From Amborella trichopoda (lineage: Eukaryota > Streptophyta > Magnoliopsida > Amborellales > Amborellaceae), in the NCBI RefSeq assembly GCF_000471905.2, contig NW_006494943.1, positions 1,321,463 through 1,385,462 on the forward strand: a stretch of DNA of 64,000 bases, given 5' to 3'. This document shows positions 21,746 to 34,989 of the stretch, piece by piece. Under the pieces are notes generated by a model that did no database searches, was not told where the DNA came from, and saw nothing but the letters and a program-made list of their open reading frames with translations. The position numbers and the translations under genes were made by a program. Within the stretch, counting starts at the first letter, position 1. The number at the start of each line of letters is the position of its first letter.

Positions 21746-23935
21746 TGCCTCCCATTTGATCAAAGGATCAGGTTTTTGATGTCTTCAAAGTTTTTCATGC
21801 CAAGATAGAAAAGAAACAGAAACATTTATCAAATGCTTGCAAACTGACCATTGTGGTGAATATTGCTCCAACTAAGAATGGATTTCACATAATATGAATT
21901 GTTCTTGGAACACCATAGCAAAATGGTGGTATTAAGAGGATGAGTAGGACCATTCTAGAACATGTGACAAGTATGACACCAACTGTATGTTTGATTAATA
22001 GATCTCTTTGTGCACACCTGAATGGTGAAATATTAGAAGTCCTTTGGGGAGGTAAAAATGCATCATATGATCATTTGCGAACATTTGGATTGAAGCTCAT
22101 GTTCAAGTCCCAAATAACAATAGAATTAGCTGGATGCGAAGAAAAATATGTTTTTTTTGGATATGGTGGTGATGAAAGAGGCTATGGGCTTTGGGATCCT
22201 ATTGCCAAGCAAACCATAGGAAGCATGGATGGTTTCCTAATGAGGATTTGTTGTTTTGTTGAAAGCACAGCAAGAATAGCCAAAGCAAGAGAGACTTGTT
22301 AGATATGCAAGTCCAAAATCTCATTATTTCACATCGGCGAGTACAGGTGACTGGGCCTGATGCGAAGATGATGTTAATAGAGGTAATGTTAGTCATGATG
22401 AAAACATTGAATTAATAGAAAATGAAGAAGGCCTACTAGTTACATTTGTGCAAGAATTAAGAAGATCCACATGCCCTTACAAGCCCGCACAAAAGTATTC
22501 TCGATCTTTATGTTAAGCTTTGTAGATTGATGCTACCAACAATCTTTTCAAGAGGCTATTAGTTGTCCTAATGCTAAGAAATAACATAAAGCAATAGATG
22601 AGGGATTGATACTTTGCACAAGAATAATACATGCGAATCGGTGGAACTTCGACAAGGGAATAAATTATTGAAGAATAGGTGAATGTATGCAATTAAGTGG
22701 GAGGAAAATGATTTTATGTGATACACGGGCAAGCTTGTGCTATAAGGTTATGAACAAAAACTAAGTGTTGCTTTTAATGAAAATTTTGCTCCTATTGTTA
22801 AGCATAACTCTATTATAGTTATTTTATCTTTCGTTGCTCACTTGAATTTAGAGCTAGAATAGCTTGGTCTTAAACCTACCTTCTTGCATAGTGATTTTGA
22901 ATAAGAAATTTATGTGTGTCATCCTTGATGACAAGACAAATATTAATTTAGTTTGCAAGCTAAAAAAGGGATTGTATGATTTAAAGCAAGCTTCTAGGCA
23001 ATTGAATAAGAAATTTAACTCTTTTATGCAAGGTGAAGGCTATACAAATATGCCAAATATTTTGTCACCAAGAATCTTGGACCAGCTAAGAAGATATTGA
23101 TATATGGGCATCCACAAAGATAGAAAGTAAGGTAAGCCTTCATTACTCTATCTGAATATATTTTTAAAGTTTTTGACCGCTTTAATACAATTGACTATAA
23201 ACCTATTTCGACACCTTGGGCTTTACATTTTAAGTTGTTTAAAAATGACACTTCAATGAGTGAAGTAGATAAAAGAAAGATGAAGAATGTTCTATATATT
23301 TCTGCGATGAGCAGTTTGATATATGTAATAGTTTGTATTAGGCCTAATATTGTATTACATGTCCAATCCAAGATGGGAACTTTAGAAAATAGTAAAATGG
23401 ATTCCTTGAGGGTATTTGAAGGGGACACAGAATGCATGCTTTGGAAATTCACCATCGAAAGTTGTTGGTTTTGTGGGTGCAGATTATGTGGGGTATCAAA
23501 AGATCCACTATTGGTTACATTTTCATGGTTGGTGGTAGTGCAGTCCGTTGGATGCCAAGGTCACATGATGTTATTACCATATCACCATTTGAAGCTAAGT
23601 ATGTTGCATTGACTGAAACAATCTAAGGAGATGATTTGGTTGAGGAGATTTGTTGACTAGTTTGGGCTGAGACAAAAACGATATATCGTTCATTGTAATA
23701 ATCAAAGTACAATTCATCTAGCTAAGAATGCAATCTATTACTCCAATACAAAGAATATAGAAATTAAGTACCACTTTATTCGGTTGGCCCTAGAATGTAA
23801 AGACTTGCAAGTGAATAAAATCCACACTGAGAAGAATGTGACTGATATGCTTACAAAAGTAGTTTCGATGGATAAATATTGGATGTGTAAGAAGTGATCG
23901 AGGTTGGAGCAAAGTAACGTCTGGGGGTTAGAGAA
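21746..23935 (+). mobile_element. Ty1/copia fossil: integrase, reverse transcriptase and RNase H remnants
   Basis: The order on the plus strand is integrase C-half (about 21750-22270; MSRTILEHVTSM, LINRSLCAHLNGEI, YDHLRTFGLK, FFGYGGDERGYGLWDP), RT remnants (about 22690-23350; LKKGLYDLKQASRQ) and RNase H (about 23450-23880; SPFEAKYVALTETI). The region then runs directly into an LTR-like segment. It is heavily broken (many breaks) and old. It continues the structure described at 23936-25480. Confidence 0.8.
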
Positions 23936-24536
23936 TGATGTATTTTGTGGTTATTTTAGAGTTTTAGTGATTTATCTTCAAGTATGACGTTGTTGTATGT
24001 ATGAAGCCAAAGCACATGTGCGAAAATTTTTAGCTTAATTTATTTATGTTTTCTTTGACTTTTCCCTCTTGTTAGAGAGAGAGAGAAAAACAGGATAGGA
24101 AGATAGCTTATGGTGGGTTTTGTGGATGCCTCGTTTGTGCCCCAACTTCTAGTGAGAGAAAGTGAGAGAGTGAGCTCATCTTGTGGGATTTTTATGCCCT
24201 GTTGTAGACCTTATTTTAGAGAGAGAAACTGTCAAAGTATAACCCATTTTTTCATGTATTTGGTGCCCCATTTTGGGCCTTGTTTTCGAGAGAGAAAGCT
24301 ATTGTATTTTGAAATAATTTATGCCTTTTTTTATCCTTGTAATCACCATTATCACGTAATGTAGTTGAACCACGCTAAATCTTGTGTTTTTTTTATGGTT
24401 GGATGCTTTCCATTGCTTTCTCTAATTTCTGCTTTGGATTCTATTTGATTCCATATGGTTTCCATTGTATTTTTATGAGATTTGGATGTACAACAACTCT
24501 TTTAGTATTACACCCTTGCAGATTTCATCCTCAACA
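23936..24536 (+). repeat. Copia LTR (about 600 bp), shared between a pol end on its left and a PBS/gag on its right
   Basis: Begins TGATGTATTTTGTGG just after a purine-rich GGGGGTTAGAGAA (polypurine tract position) and ends CATCCTCAACA. It is followed immediately by TGGTATTAGAGC (24539), the copia primer-binding site for initiator tRNA-Met. Only one such LTR is visible in the area. Confidence 0.6.
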
Positions 24537-25480
24537 ACTGGTATTAGAGCTCTAGGGAAATGTGTAGCAATTTGGAAAAATGGTTAGTTATAAATTTGAA
24601 GTAGATAAATTTGTTGGAAGGAATGATTTTGAAAAGTTCATGATATATTTGTACGACAAGGACTTTATAAAGTACTATTAGGCAACTCCTAGAAATTGGA
24701 AAGTATGAAGGATGATGATTGGGAAGACATGGATAGGAAGACGCTCGCTATAATTCGCTTGTGTTTAGCGAATGAAATATTATTTAATATAATAGGAGAA
24801 AAGATGGTGGCAAATTTAAAGCTAGGAAGCTTGTATAAAACAAAATCATTTGCAAATTAATTTTTTTAAAAAATGAAATTGTATTATTTGAGGATCATAG
24901 ATGGTTTAAAAGTATCAGATTACTTGAATAAATTCAACAACATAATTTGTAAACTCGAGATTATCGGGGTAAAGATGGATGGGGAAAATAAGACGGTGAT
25001 GTTGCTTTATTCGTTGCTGGAGTCATAAGACAATCTTGTTGCTAACTTGAGTTGTAACAATGAAAAATCTCTCAAATTGGATTTGGTTTGCAGTGCACTT
25101 CTTGCCAATGGGCTTAAAAAAAGGTAATGGTAGATGATACGATGGGTTCAAGGACGCATGTTATTGTGGCAAGAAGCCAGTTGGATGAACTGAGGGGTTC
25201 ATCAAGAGATTTCTCAAGTAGCTGATTAAAGTCAAGAGGATCCTATAACAAATGTGGTTGTTGGTTTTGTGGCAAGGCCATCCATATAAAGAAAAATTGT
25301 TGAAAAAGAAAAAGGATAAATTTCTCAAAAAGTTCCAGTTCAAGAATGGAAGGGCAAGGTGAAACCAATAATGAGGCTCACCAACTTGAAGAATCAACAT
25401 TAGGTTATTTTGAAGATGCGTTGATGGTAGGTTGCAAACCCTTGTACTATCAATGTCGGATTTCATGAAATCAATTTATC
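24537..25480 (+). mobile_element. Ty1/copia fossil: PBS and gag remnant
   Basis: After the PBS, a gag-like reading begins near 24581 (MVSYKFEVDKFVGRNDFEKF), with a later DDWEDMD-like block and a CCHC zinc-knuckle remnant near 25250-25310 (CGCWFCGK...C). It is broken in many places and lacks pol downstream. It lies to the right of the LTR that also ends the pol piece on the left. Confidence 0.7.
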
Positions 25481-26762
25481 AGTGATGACAAGCTGGTTTT
25501 GAGGTAATGGATTTTTTTTAGTAGGGGGTTCATCGTAACAAGGGATAATCGTGAAAGTCTCGGTTCTCAATACTCCTTGAGCACTCGCAGCCCCCCAATC
25601 CCCTTGGGCAACGTGTTATCGTGTTCTCTCTTCCTTTTCTCTCTCTCTATCTCTTTCTTTCCTTAATAGTCCGCTTCCGTTACCAACTCCTTTGTTTCAG
25701 AGCTTCTCTCCTCTGTTACTTCTTTTTCCCCTTCTCACTCAAAACCATCCCACCATTATAGTGATCTCTTGCCCTCATCACAACGAACACATCTCCCTCT
25801 CTTAATCTCTCTGTCTTCCTCCCTACAATATACCGCAAGCCACTTCGGGGCTCAATTTGTGCCAAATCTAAATAATGACGTCATTTCATGTTAAGGCACA
25901 TACTTATGTGTTTAAGGGTAGAAAAGGATATACAATTTAATAATCTTCATCAGAAATTATCAGGAATCTTAACATTGATATTCCAAGTCCTCTTTAATAA
26001 CGTACTAAGTAATAGCTCTCATTTTTCTAAATCAATCTATAGAGATGATGACCTTTGACTGATGTTTCTGTTTGGAGCAACATTTAACATTATGAAGACC
26101 ATTCTTCTCTTTCTCATGAAGGATCAATCCTTTATGTTTGTTCCTTTCTCATGTTTTTAAGTTTGCATGATCAAAGTCCATGGAAAGGTCTGAGGTGTAA
26201 CTAGCTGGTCATAAGAGTGAGTGTTTTGAGTTTTAGATTACTATGTTGTTGAGGGTGCTGGTCGCAACAGGGAGCACATTATATCTAAACTCAGTTATGG
26301 ACTCGAACTAGTCCATTTTTGTATGAATAAAAAGAAAGTATAGCTAGTTTTGTGATTGGCTTGAGGTGATTGTATTGTTTGTACCAATTGATTGGCTTGT
26401 ACTATAGTTTGTTAAATACAAATTTTTAGTCCAGTGAGTTTCAATGGTTAGGATACCTTTTTCTTCTTTTTTTCTCCTTTTTGACATTGTATTTCTTGTC
26501 TTTTTTGACATGTTAGTTTGTTGTTCATGCTATTGCTTCCTTGAATTGTGGTAGAATGAGTTGGTAAGCATTACATACAAATTTTACTGTATACAACTGG
26601 TATACTATAGCTTAAGTTGATTGAAAATGGTCTATATTAATCTTTCATTTTTGATAAACTCAACCTATAATGTTCCTATAGATGGAAAAGGATTTATGAA
26701 ACACTACTTGATTCAAGTACCTTTAGATTCTTTATTTGTACATATTTGGTTACATGTTTGAA
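25481..26762. other. Intergenic stretch
   Basis: A CT-rich block occupies 25620-25850 (TCTCTCTCTATCTCTTTC). The rest is AT-rich and featureless. No gene was recognised. Confidence 0.4.
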
Positions 26763-26891
26763 AGTAGTGAGAAAAGATATGGGGACTTATGGCCTCACTG
26801 AGACTATGACCTTTAATAGAGCATAATGACATACCAGGATTCATGTACCATACCCCAAATAGTTGGAAAAATGCTTTGACAATGATGTTGA
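26763..26891 (+). mobile_element. 5'-truncated RTE-type LINE 3' end, copy 2
   Basis: GAGAAAAGATATGGGGACTT, GGCCTCACTGAGACTATGAC, CAGGATTCATGTACC and CCCCAAATAGTTGGAAAAATG match the copy at 3956. The (GAT)n tail has decayed to GACAATGATGTTGATTTG. Confidence 0.7.
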
Positions 26892-27909
26892 TTTGAACAT
26901 ATTTTTAAGTAGGCCATTTAATCCTAAAAATTCCATTTGTTTAGTAATTCCCTAAATTTAAGAAGGTTTCTTAATAATTTATGGGTGGTAAAATTTCACG
27001 TACTTTTATCATCCATGTTGCAAAAAATATGTTGCCTCATGGTGCAATAAATAAAATTTCATTGATGTTTAGGAAATTTATCATAATACACCAAAGAGAT
27101 GAAGTAGTTAATATTTCACTCATTTATTTTGATTTAATTTCAAAAAAATACATGATCGTTCGTTAGAATAGTTGAAATTGGGTAAATGGTTAAATAGTTG
27201 AGGAGTTGAGTATGTTGTGATACAATTTTTATTTTTATTTTTATAATACTTTTATTTTTATTTGTTTTCGTTGTTTTTTTATGTTTTTGTAATTCAGTTG
27301 AGAACTCAGGCCCTTACCTATTTTTTCAAATAGTTAATGGTTTTTTGAAAAAGTTGTTAATGAGAATGGAAGGCACAACGTGTAACTGACACATAGTGTA
27401 TGCTACCACCACGACCTCATCTTTTTAGTTATTTTTATTTTTAAAACGTGAAAGTAATCAAAATACCCATAACAAAATGAAATATTTAATATTTTGTCTA
27501 TTTGCAACTATTCCAAGTCAAAATTTTATTTTCATGCAAGCGTATTCAATATAAAATCTTATTTTGTGGCCTCCAACAAGTGACATTTGATGAGATTGAT
27601 GATGTGGATGATATCAGAAGTCTCAAATGTTGTACTAAACTGAGTCTTGTACTTGGAAAATAAGAAAAAGTATCCAAAAATGTCATCCTCTTCAAGAAAA
27701 GTATAGCCATGCCATGCCATGCAGTTACAGTAAATTTTGTGAGGTGATTATTGACCAAAATCTCAATCGAGTTATCCTCTATAATATCTATTGGTGGAAA
27801 GAAAGGGGCACCACACAGATCTCTTAAAAAACCCATAGGGTATCCCCTCGGCTAGCAAAGGTAAGCCTACTTCAGGCAAGTCTCTTAATTCATAGTTTTA
27901 TATATGTCA
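26892..27909. other. Intergenic / upstream of the LINE
   Basis: AT-rich to about 27540. 27540-27900 has more balanced composition and may be the 5' part of the LINE, since the words before its ORF2 start are continuous with it, but I recognise no ORF1 domain. A 96-codon minus-strand open stretch at 27546-27836 has no recognisable domain. Confidence 0.35.
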
Positions 27910-30900
27910 ATGATTGCATAGAATATCCATGGCCTTCAAGGCCGCAAGAGGGTATCTGATATCAGTGTTCTTAAAAGCTAGAATAATGTGGGGTTACTAT
28001 TCCTTCTAGAGACCAAATTGCTAGTGGATTTGATTATTGTTTTGTCACAAAAATGGAGGTTTTATAATAATTTTCATGTTAATGATGTCGATGGTAGATC
28101 CAGAATCATACTTCTGTGGAATCCTTTAATCTATTCAATCAATGTGGTTAATGTTAATGATCAGAAGATTACTATTGAGGCCACCCGTTTATGTAATGGC
28201 AAAATGTCTATGATATCTAGGGTATAGGCATTTAACTCAGTGTCTCGAAATGCTTTACTTTGGGATCATATTAGATATAAAAGGGCTGCCACTATGATCC
28301 CTTAGTTGGTACTAGGGGATTTTAACAGTTTATTGGAATTTCAGAAAGGATAGGGGCAATGGCTCTTTACCCTTGGACTCAGTAAACTTTGCATATGTCT
28401 GATTGCGCACTAACTGACCTTGGTGTTGCAAATAGGTGGTTTTGTTGGTTGAACAATCAGCTTAGCAGAAGATGTATAAGAAGGTGATTGGACCGTGCCA
28501 TGGCAACTACAGATTGGATATTAGCTTATTCAGAATCTAAAATAGAGTTTCTCTCCAAGTAGAACTTTGATCATTGCCCTTTGTTAATATCAATGTCAGA
28601 TCTAGGTCTGGTTGGGCCAAAACCCTTTAAGTATTTTTCAACTTGGGAAAATGCTCCTCTGTTTATTGATATAATTTCGGTATCTTGGCAAGGTCGAGTG
28701 GGGAGGGGGGACTCCTATGTTCTGCTTTGTTACTAAGTTGAAAAGATTGAGAGGGGATGTACGCGCATAGAATAAAGATGTGTTAGGTCATGTGGGTGAT
28801 TCTATTACAATTGTACGGTAACAGTTATTCTCTTTACATGATAGTTTGTACCCTGACCCCTCTAATGATGCTTTAATGATAGAGGAGAAAGACTGTACTA
28901 AAAAATTACAGATCCTCTTGGGTCATGAAGAGAGTTTATGGAGGTAAAAGTCGAGGCAGAAGTGGTTAAAGGACAGAGATTCTAATACTAAGTTATTTCA
29001 TCAATCTACTATGATAAAGAGAATGAGCAATCATATTCTTTCTATTAAGGATCAGAATGATAATTCTCTAGTTACAAAAGCAGACATTGACAATTATATG
29101 ATTGGATTTTTTGAAGATATGCTAGCTCAGGAAAGTAATATCGATCTCCATTTGGCTGATCAATTTTTACCCTCATCTTTGCTTAGTCATAATCAGAAGG
29201 AGAAATTGGTTGAAGAGGTATCTTTGGAGGAATAAATGATTGTATTTGAGACGAAGTGTGACAGTGCTCCAGGCCCTAATAGTTTCTTTGTGGAATTCCA
29301 TAAATTTTGGTGGGAGGTTATCAAGAAGGATATCTTTGTGGCTCTCAGAGATTTCTTCAAGAAAGGTAAATTTCTTAAACAAATTAATTCCACTTTTATT
29401 TGTTTAATTCCTAATGTAGACTCCCCTAAGGTTATAAAAGATTTCCGCCCTATTGGTTTACGTAATGTGTTTGTACAAAATAATTAGTAAGCTCATTTCT
29501 AATCATTTACGGGTGGTGCTCGTTGATCTGATTGATCCTAGACAAGTTGCTTTCTTGATAGGTAGACTTATCATAGATAACATTCTTATAGAAAATGAGC
29601 TTATTTTTCTTTGTAATAGGAATATTGTTAAAGCTAAGACATGTTTGTAGCTTTATTGGAGTAGTACGTATGATAGAATATATTGGGCCTTTATTTTAGT
29701 AGTATGTATGATAGAATATCTTGGGCCGTTATTTCATGGGTTAGACTTTGCATTTGCACTACTTCTTTCTCAATGTCAAGAAATAGTTCTCTAAAGGGTT
29801 TTTTAGAGGAAAAAGAGGATTAAGGCAATGTGACCCTCTATCTTCGTATTTGTTCTTGCTGGTTATCGATTATCTCAGTAGACAGATTGATTATGCTATG
29901 GTGCAAGAGATGATACCTGGGGCTTTTCCTACGGGATGCGACTATGGGGTTTCATTTTCTTTTTATGCAGATGACGCCGTTATTTTTTGTGAAGCACCTA
30001 TTACCTCTACCGCTACTATGAAAGGGATTCTTTCCAACTTTTAACTTACTACTGGTCAAAAGTTGAATACTACAAAAAACAAATTGTTTTTCTTTGGTAT
30101 TACATAGGTTGTTCGATCCTTGATTTTGAAGGAATTGGACTTCGAAGAAGTTTCCTTACTAGTAAGATATTTGAGTTTGCCTCTATTCCATGGGCATCCA
30201 AAGCACAATTATTGTTATAGTCTGGTTGACAAGGTTATTGGTAAGATTGGTACATGGCAAGCTCTTTGTCTATCTTATGCAGGTCATTTATAGTTGTTGA
30301 AATCAGTACTCAGTGCATCACCTATTTTTTAGATCTTATCTTTTACTCTTCTAAAATGTACTTGCAATATGATTAAAAGGTTGCAGAGGAGCTTTCTAGG
30401 AGCAGGTGTAGCAGAAAAGAAAGGTGTTCACCTTGTTAAATGGAAGACAGTCTGCCTAATTCAAGAAGAAGCGGGCTAGGGATACACAAGATTGTTGATT
30501 TTAACACTACATGAATGATGAAGTTGGTATGGAGAATCTTAGCAGACCCATTGTCTTTATTAGCTCGATTTTTCAAGCACAGATATTTCAAGAATACTTT
30601 TATATGGGCAGTCAAAGCAAAACAGTATTGTTCTTATGCTTAGAAGAATATTTTAGTGGGTTCATCTCATCTGAAGGATATTGTTCAATAGATTATTGGG
30701 GATGACCAGCTCATTAATTTTTGGGCGGATCTCTAGTCATCAGGGCAGTCCATATGAGACTCCTATGGTGTCAGTGTAAATGAGGATTTTGGGGATTTTG
30801 TTGAACATAAGGTTTCTGACTACATAGGCATTTCCCCTTAGTCTTGGATTCTTCCTTTACCCAGATCGACTTCTCTTAGCAGTATATGGAGGGAGGTTGA

Positions 30901-32056
30901 AAGTTACATTATACCCTTACAGCCCCTTACAACCTAAAAATGATTTCTTAGTATGGATTCACTCTGTTAGGGGTCTTTTTTCAATTAGAGAGGCTTGGGA
31001 TTTTATTTGAGACAAAAGATCTTCACAACCTATTTTCCGAGCTCTTTGATCTTCTAACTATCATCCTAGAGCCAAATAGTTTTCTTGAATGGCCTTACAA
31101 AATCTCTTACCCATTGCATTTCTATTGCAGCAATGTGGTATTATTCTGGACTCTGTATACTTGTTTTGTAGGAACCATGGTGATAAACTTTGTCATCTAT
31201 TTTTTCAGTGTGTGTTCTCACAGGGTGTATGGAGGTTGATAGTGTGGTGATGTGGTAAGAGTTTCACTCCTGATATTTCTGTTCTTGTTATGTTGAGAAG
31301 TTGGTTAGTCTTCTGATTTAAATTAGATGGCCTTCTTGATATTTGGACTTCTATTTTTTTTACAACAATTTAGTTTTTATGGGAAGAGCGAAATAAGAGA
31401 ATCTTTCAATCAAGGTCCACAAGAAGGGAACAAATTAGTAAGATGATTTCTTCTTATATTAAGGAGATGACAGATGCGAAAAAGTGTGTTTTTCATTTGT
31501 TACAGAGAGCAATCATTGATAATTTACTGATCCCATGGCATCAGCAGGAACCCATATCCATTATTATAGTGGCTTGGTCTTTCCTTGAGCCCCAGCATTT
31601 CGAGTTGAATATTGATGAAGCTTCTTTGTAGAACCCAGGTTTAGCAGGTGGTGGCGATCTTATAAGAGATAGTGATGATACTTTTGTAAATGCCTTTACT
31701 AAATCATTTGACATTGCCTCTAATAGTTACGCATAATTTCTTGTTCTTGAAGAAGGACTTCATCTGTCTATTCAGTTGGATTGTTTTCCTCTCCAAGTGG
31801 AAAGCGATTTCTCTTTACCTGTGAATGTCATTCAAAATCGTTGTTGTACCCCATGGAGGTTACATATGGTTGCAACTAATTGTTGGAACAAACTTTCCAC
31901 TCGTACATAGTTGATTTTCCATATTTTTGGTGAGGCCAATATGGTAGCCGATTTACTGTATTATTGGCAAAAAAAATTAAAAAATAAAGGCCATAATCAT
32001 AGGATATATAATGGTAAAACAAAAGGCAAAAAAAAAGAAAAAGAAAAAACTCATAG
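27910..32056 (+). mobile_element. L1-type LINE, ORF2 remnant (endonuclease, RT, zf-RVT, RNase H) with A-rich tail
   Basis: ORF2 starts near 27910 with the L1 endonuclease opening (MIA, stop, NIHGLQGRKRVSD; the family has W at the stop). The endonuclease continues to about 28620 with the catalytic-type LVLGDFNSLLEF. The RT spans about 29140-30100: SAPGPNSFFVEFHKFWWEVI, FRPIGLRNV, then FSFYADDAVIF with the catalytic YADD at 29964-29975. A zf-RVT-like Cys/His segment is near 31160-31240 (CRNHGDKLCHLFFQC). An RNase H remnant at 31600-31960 ends in FGEANMVAD. The A-rich tail lies at 31968-32056. At least eight in-frame stops and several frame changes disrupt it (for example stops at 27919 and 29236), so it is inactive and old. 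No clear target duplication was found. Confidence 0.85.
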
Positions 32057-32062
32057 TCATAA

Positions 32063-32206
32063 GTGGCAATGGATCTGATCAAACCCCGGACCCGAAGAGT
32101 AGACCTAGAACCAGATGGATCCAGGTATGGTCCTAATTTTGGACCTGAATACTATTCAGGACCCGGACTCATACCCAAATACGGGTCTAACGCGACCCAT
32201 CGCCAC
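32063..32206. mobile_element. Short TIR element (hAT-like MITE)
   Basis: GTGGCAATGGATC at 32063 and GACCCATCGCCAC at 32194-32206 are imperfect 13-bp inverted ends. The interior is rich in GGACCC/GACCCG words. Sequences bordered by GGTGGCAATGGGT are common non-autonomous elements in plants. I could not identify an 8-bp target duplication with confidence. Confidence 0.55.
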
Positions 32207-32258
32207 CCTTATAAAAATGGTTAGGTAAGCGAGAGAATAAAAAAATTTGTAACAATAT

Positions 32259-34912
32259 TGCTGGAAATATGGCCTATTAAATTCCAATAGTCTCCCATTC
32301 AGTGGGAGCAATTGAGAGATTGAAATCTTGACGTCTTACGAAATGGAGAGTAGATTCTTTTACCCCGATTACGCATGAGGCATTGAGAGTTCACGTGTTG
32401 AGAAAGCAATTTCTCAAAGAAGTGTGAGGGTCACCTCCTAGTCAGGATTTTATAGGTTAGCATCATGTTTAGCTGTAATCGGCCAGAGCTTGGAGAATCC
32501 AAATGAGAAAAATAGAACCCCAGTACTTATTGAGTATTCATCCTGAATGGAATGGTCAAGACTTATGGGATATAAATCTGTATCCTAACACAAGACCATT
32601 GCATGGCATGTGCATTTTCATTTCGTACGAGACGCTACTCTTCCAAATGCATTATCCGAGTTTTGGAAGAGCTAGTCCACATGTGCTTTGAAAGGACCCC
32701 TGTAATTGAGTTGGATCATGTCCCACAGGGGTACACCTGTAACCCATTGAGAGCCGAATGATCAAAAGTTCTTGCTCAACTGCTTTTATATGACCAATTA
32801 CGTATACCTGCTTTAGACTGTAGATCGTAGGTCTATTGGGTCCATCTGAGATTCGACGAAACATCATTCGGGACTAACCCAATGGAGTACTCTGATACCT
32901 ATAGTTATTAGCCTGAGATCTCATTATACATTTTGTCCTATTTTATAATGATGAGAAAAACCTAATAATTACTCAAAAATATTTTAAATATTTATTGTGA
33001 ATTTTAGAAATTTTTTCAAAATTTTATTTGATAAAAAAAATGAGGATTTTCATATTGTTTTGCTCAAATTCTACTTTAGTCCTGACCTGGTAGTGCCATG
33101 TGGCGTCCGAGTGGCCATAGGGCTACTACATAGCACTCCACACCTCACTCTAGGATCATCACCCAGATGGGCACTGATCCCTAGGTGGGGGACTAAATTG
33201 GCATTTGGTTGCTTGTTTTATAAGGGGTTGCGTTATGGTGTCTTATTCTATATTGTTATATTTTATTATATAATGTTATAAATTAAGGCACCATTTTTAT
33301 CACACGTCTTAATTAACACATACATGGGTCATGCATGGCATGTGTGAAGTTTAATTAATTTATTTATTTGATATTAAAGAGAAAATGTATTTTCAAATTT
33401 GAGTGGAAACATAGTTTCACACACATGTGTGAAGGGGACATTATCTTTAAATTGATTGGTTTGAAATTCTAGATCTACAAAGTGATTGGCTGTGATAAAG
33501 CAGAATATCTATACATGTGTGAGCTTTGTCAATTTCTTCTTTGCCCTTTAGCCTTTGTGGTTATCTACTCTAATACATTATTAAAAAAAACTAAGGGTAT
33601 TTTTGTAAGGTCATATTTGATACAATTGGAAGAAAAACATGGGCCAAGGGCAAAATGTTAAAGTGGCATAACTTAAGGTTAGGGTGAGTGATAATAATGT
33701 TAAATCTCGTCCCTTCATCCTAGTGGTTGGATGGAGATGTGTGGCTAGGTACATTAGCCTCTCATGTGCCTTTGGATTAGTGCATCAATGATGTTAATTG
33801 AATCCAAAGTTACACCCATGATATAAAAGCACATTATGAGATCTCAAACCGTAACTATCTCAACTCTTGAACCATTTTTGAAAATTGTTGCTCCCCTCCT
33901 TCTTTTAAGGTTTTGTGAGAGAAAATTGAAGAGAGAGACAACTTTTAGAGTTCTATTAATGATGATCTTGATGATGGTCCTTCTTTGTTATGCTTAAGTC
34001 CATAGTGTGCATTTATCTAGGTAAACTCTATTGAATTTTCTTTTCTCATAAGGTCATATCCTTGGCATCTATAGTTGCTGGAGTTTTGAATTTAGAAAGT
34101 TTTCATTGATCTTAGAATCCCCATTTGATCATCTTTGTCATCATGCTTATTCATAGCCTATATGCATGAGAATCCATGATCATGCATAATATCTATTAAT
34201 TACTTTGCTTCAAACCCATCAAATAATTTAGTATCAGAGTGCCACTTTATTTTCAGAACTTTTTCATCATGTTTTTACCTATGGGGGTTCATAATCTTTC
34301 CATACAAGACTGTTTTGGTGGTGCGAGGGACCACCATGTGTAGTTTGGCCATAACTCTCTTGTTCTTTATCCGATTCGATCCAAACCTTTTTCATTCTAT
34401 TTTGGATGGTAATGTCAGTGTGTTGAGATCTTAAGAAGTAATTTTAAGGTGTATAACTTATTTTCATTTGGATTTGACACTCTTGTGAGATTGAACCACT
34501 TTTATACATTCCGAAGGGACAAAATTAAGTTCTTATAGGGCCTGATTGCGTAGCCCCGACACAAGGGATTCGAAACCTGGCTTCCCTTTTATAATTTGGC
34601 ATTCTAATTCCCTGTTTAGTTGATTTTATTATTTAAAATTTTTTTTACGTTAGTTGCATGATGTATTTAAGCTTTGGGACATAGTTTATGTAATTTGTGC
34701 TATTCTTGCTTTATATGTAATTGCCTCATAAGGGGTTGGTATTTGAGTTTATTTATAGTGGTTATTCAAGGCTAGAAATGGTTGTAATTGTTATGTAAAA
34801 ATATTGTAACTTATTCACTTAGCTTGGTTTTTAGCAAGTGGCTTGTCGAAGGTGTCCATTTTGCCTTGTTTTTCGGCTTAAAAATTTGTTCTAGTCTTTG
34901 TATACACTTTCA
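32259..34912 (+). repeat. 5' LTR of the copia element
   Basis: Starts TGCTGGAAATATGGCC, ends GTATACACTTTCA. A TATA-like word GATATAAAAGCACA near 33820 followed by CT-rich sequence at about 33890 is a plausible LTR promoter region. A 94-codon open stretch (32997-33281) also exists in the 3' LTR at 40088-40372, but this simply reflects LTR duplication. Confidence 0.9.
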
Positions 34913-34989
34913 ATTGGTATCAGAGCTAAGCTCATTTACAGCCTCTTTTAGGGTATTTAGAGTGATTATAGAGTGTCAAATAGGAACCC

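Noticed and set aside
27546-27836. 96-codon minus-strand open stretch left of the LINE
   Set aside because: No domain; opposite to the LINE and probably chance.
32997-33281. 94-codon open stretch conserved at 32997-33281 and 40088-40372
   Set aside because: Both lie at the same place in the two LTRs of one element, so their similarity comes from LTR duplication, not protein selection.
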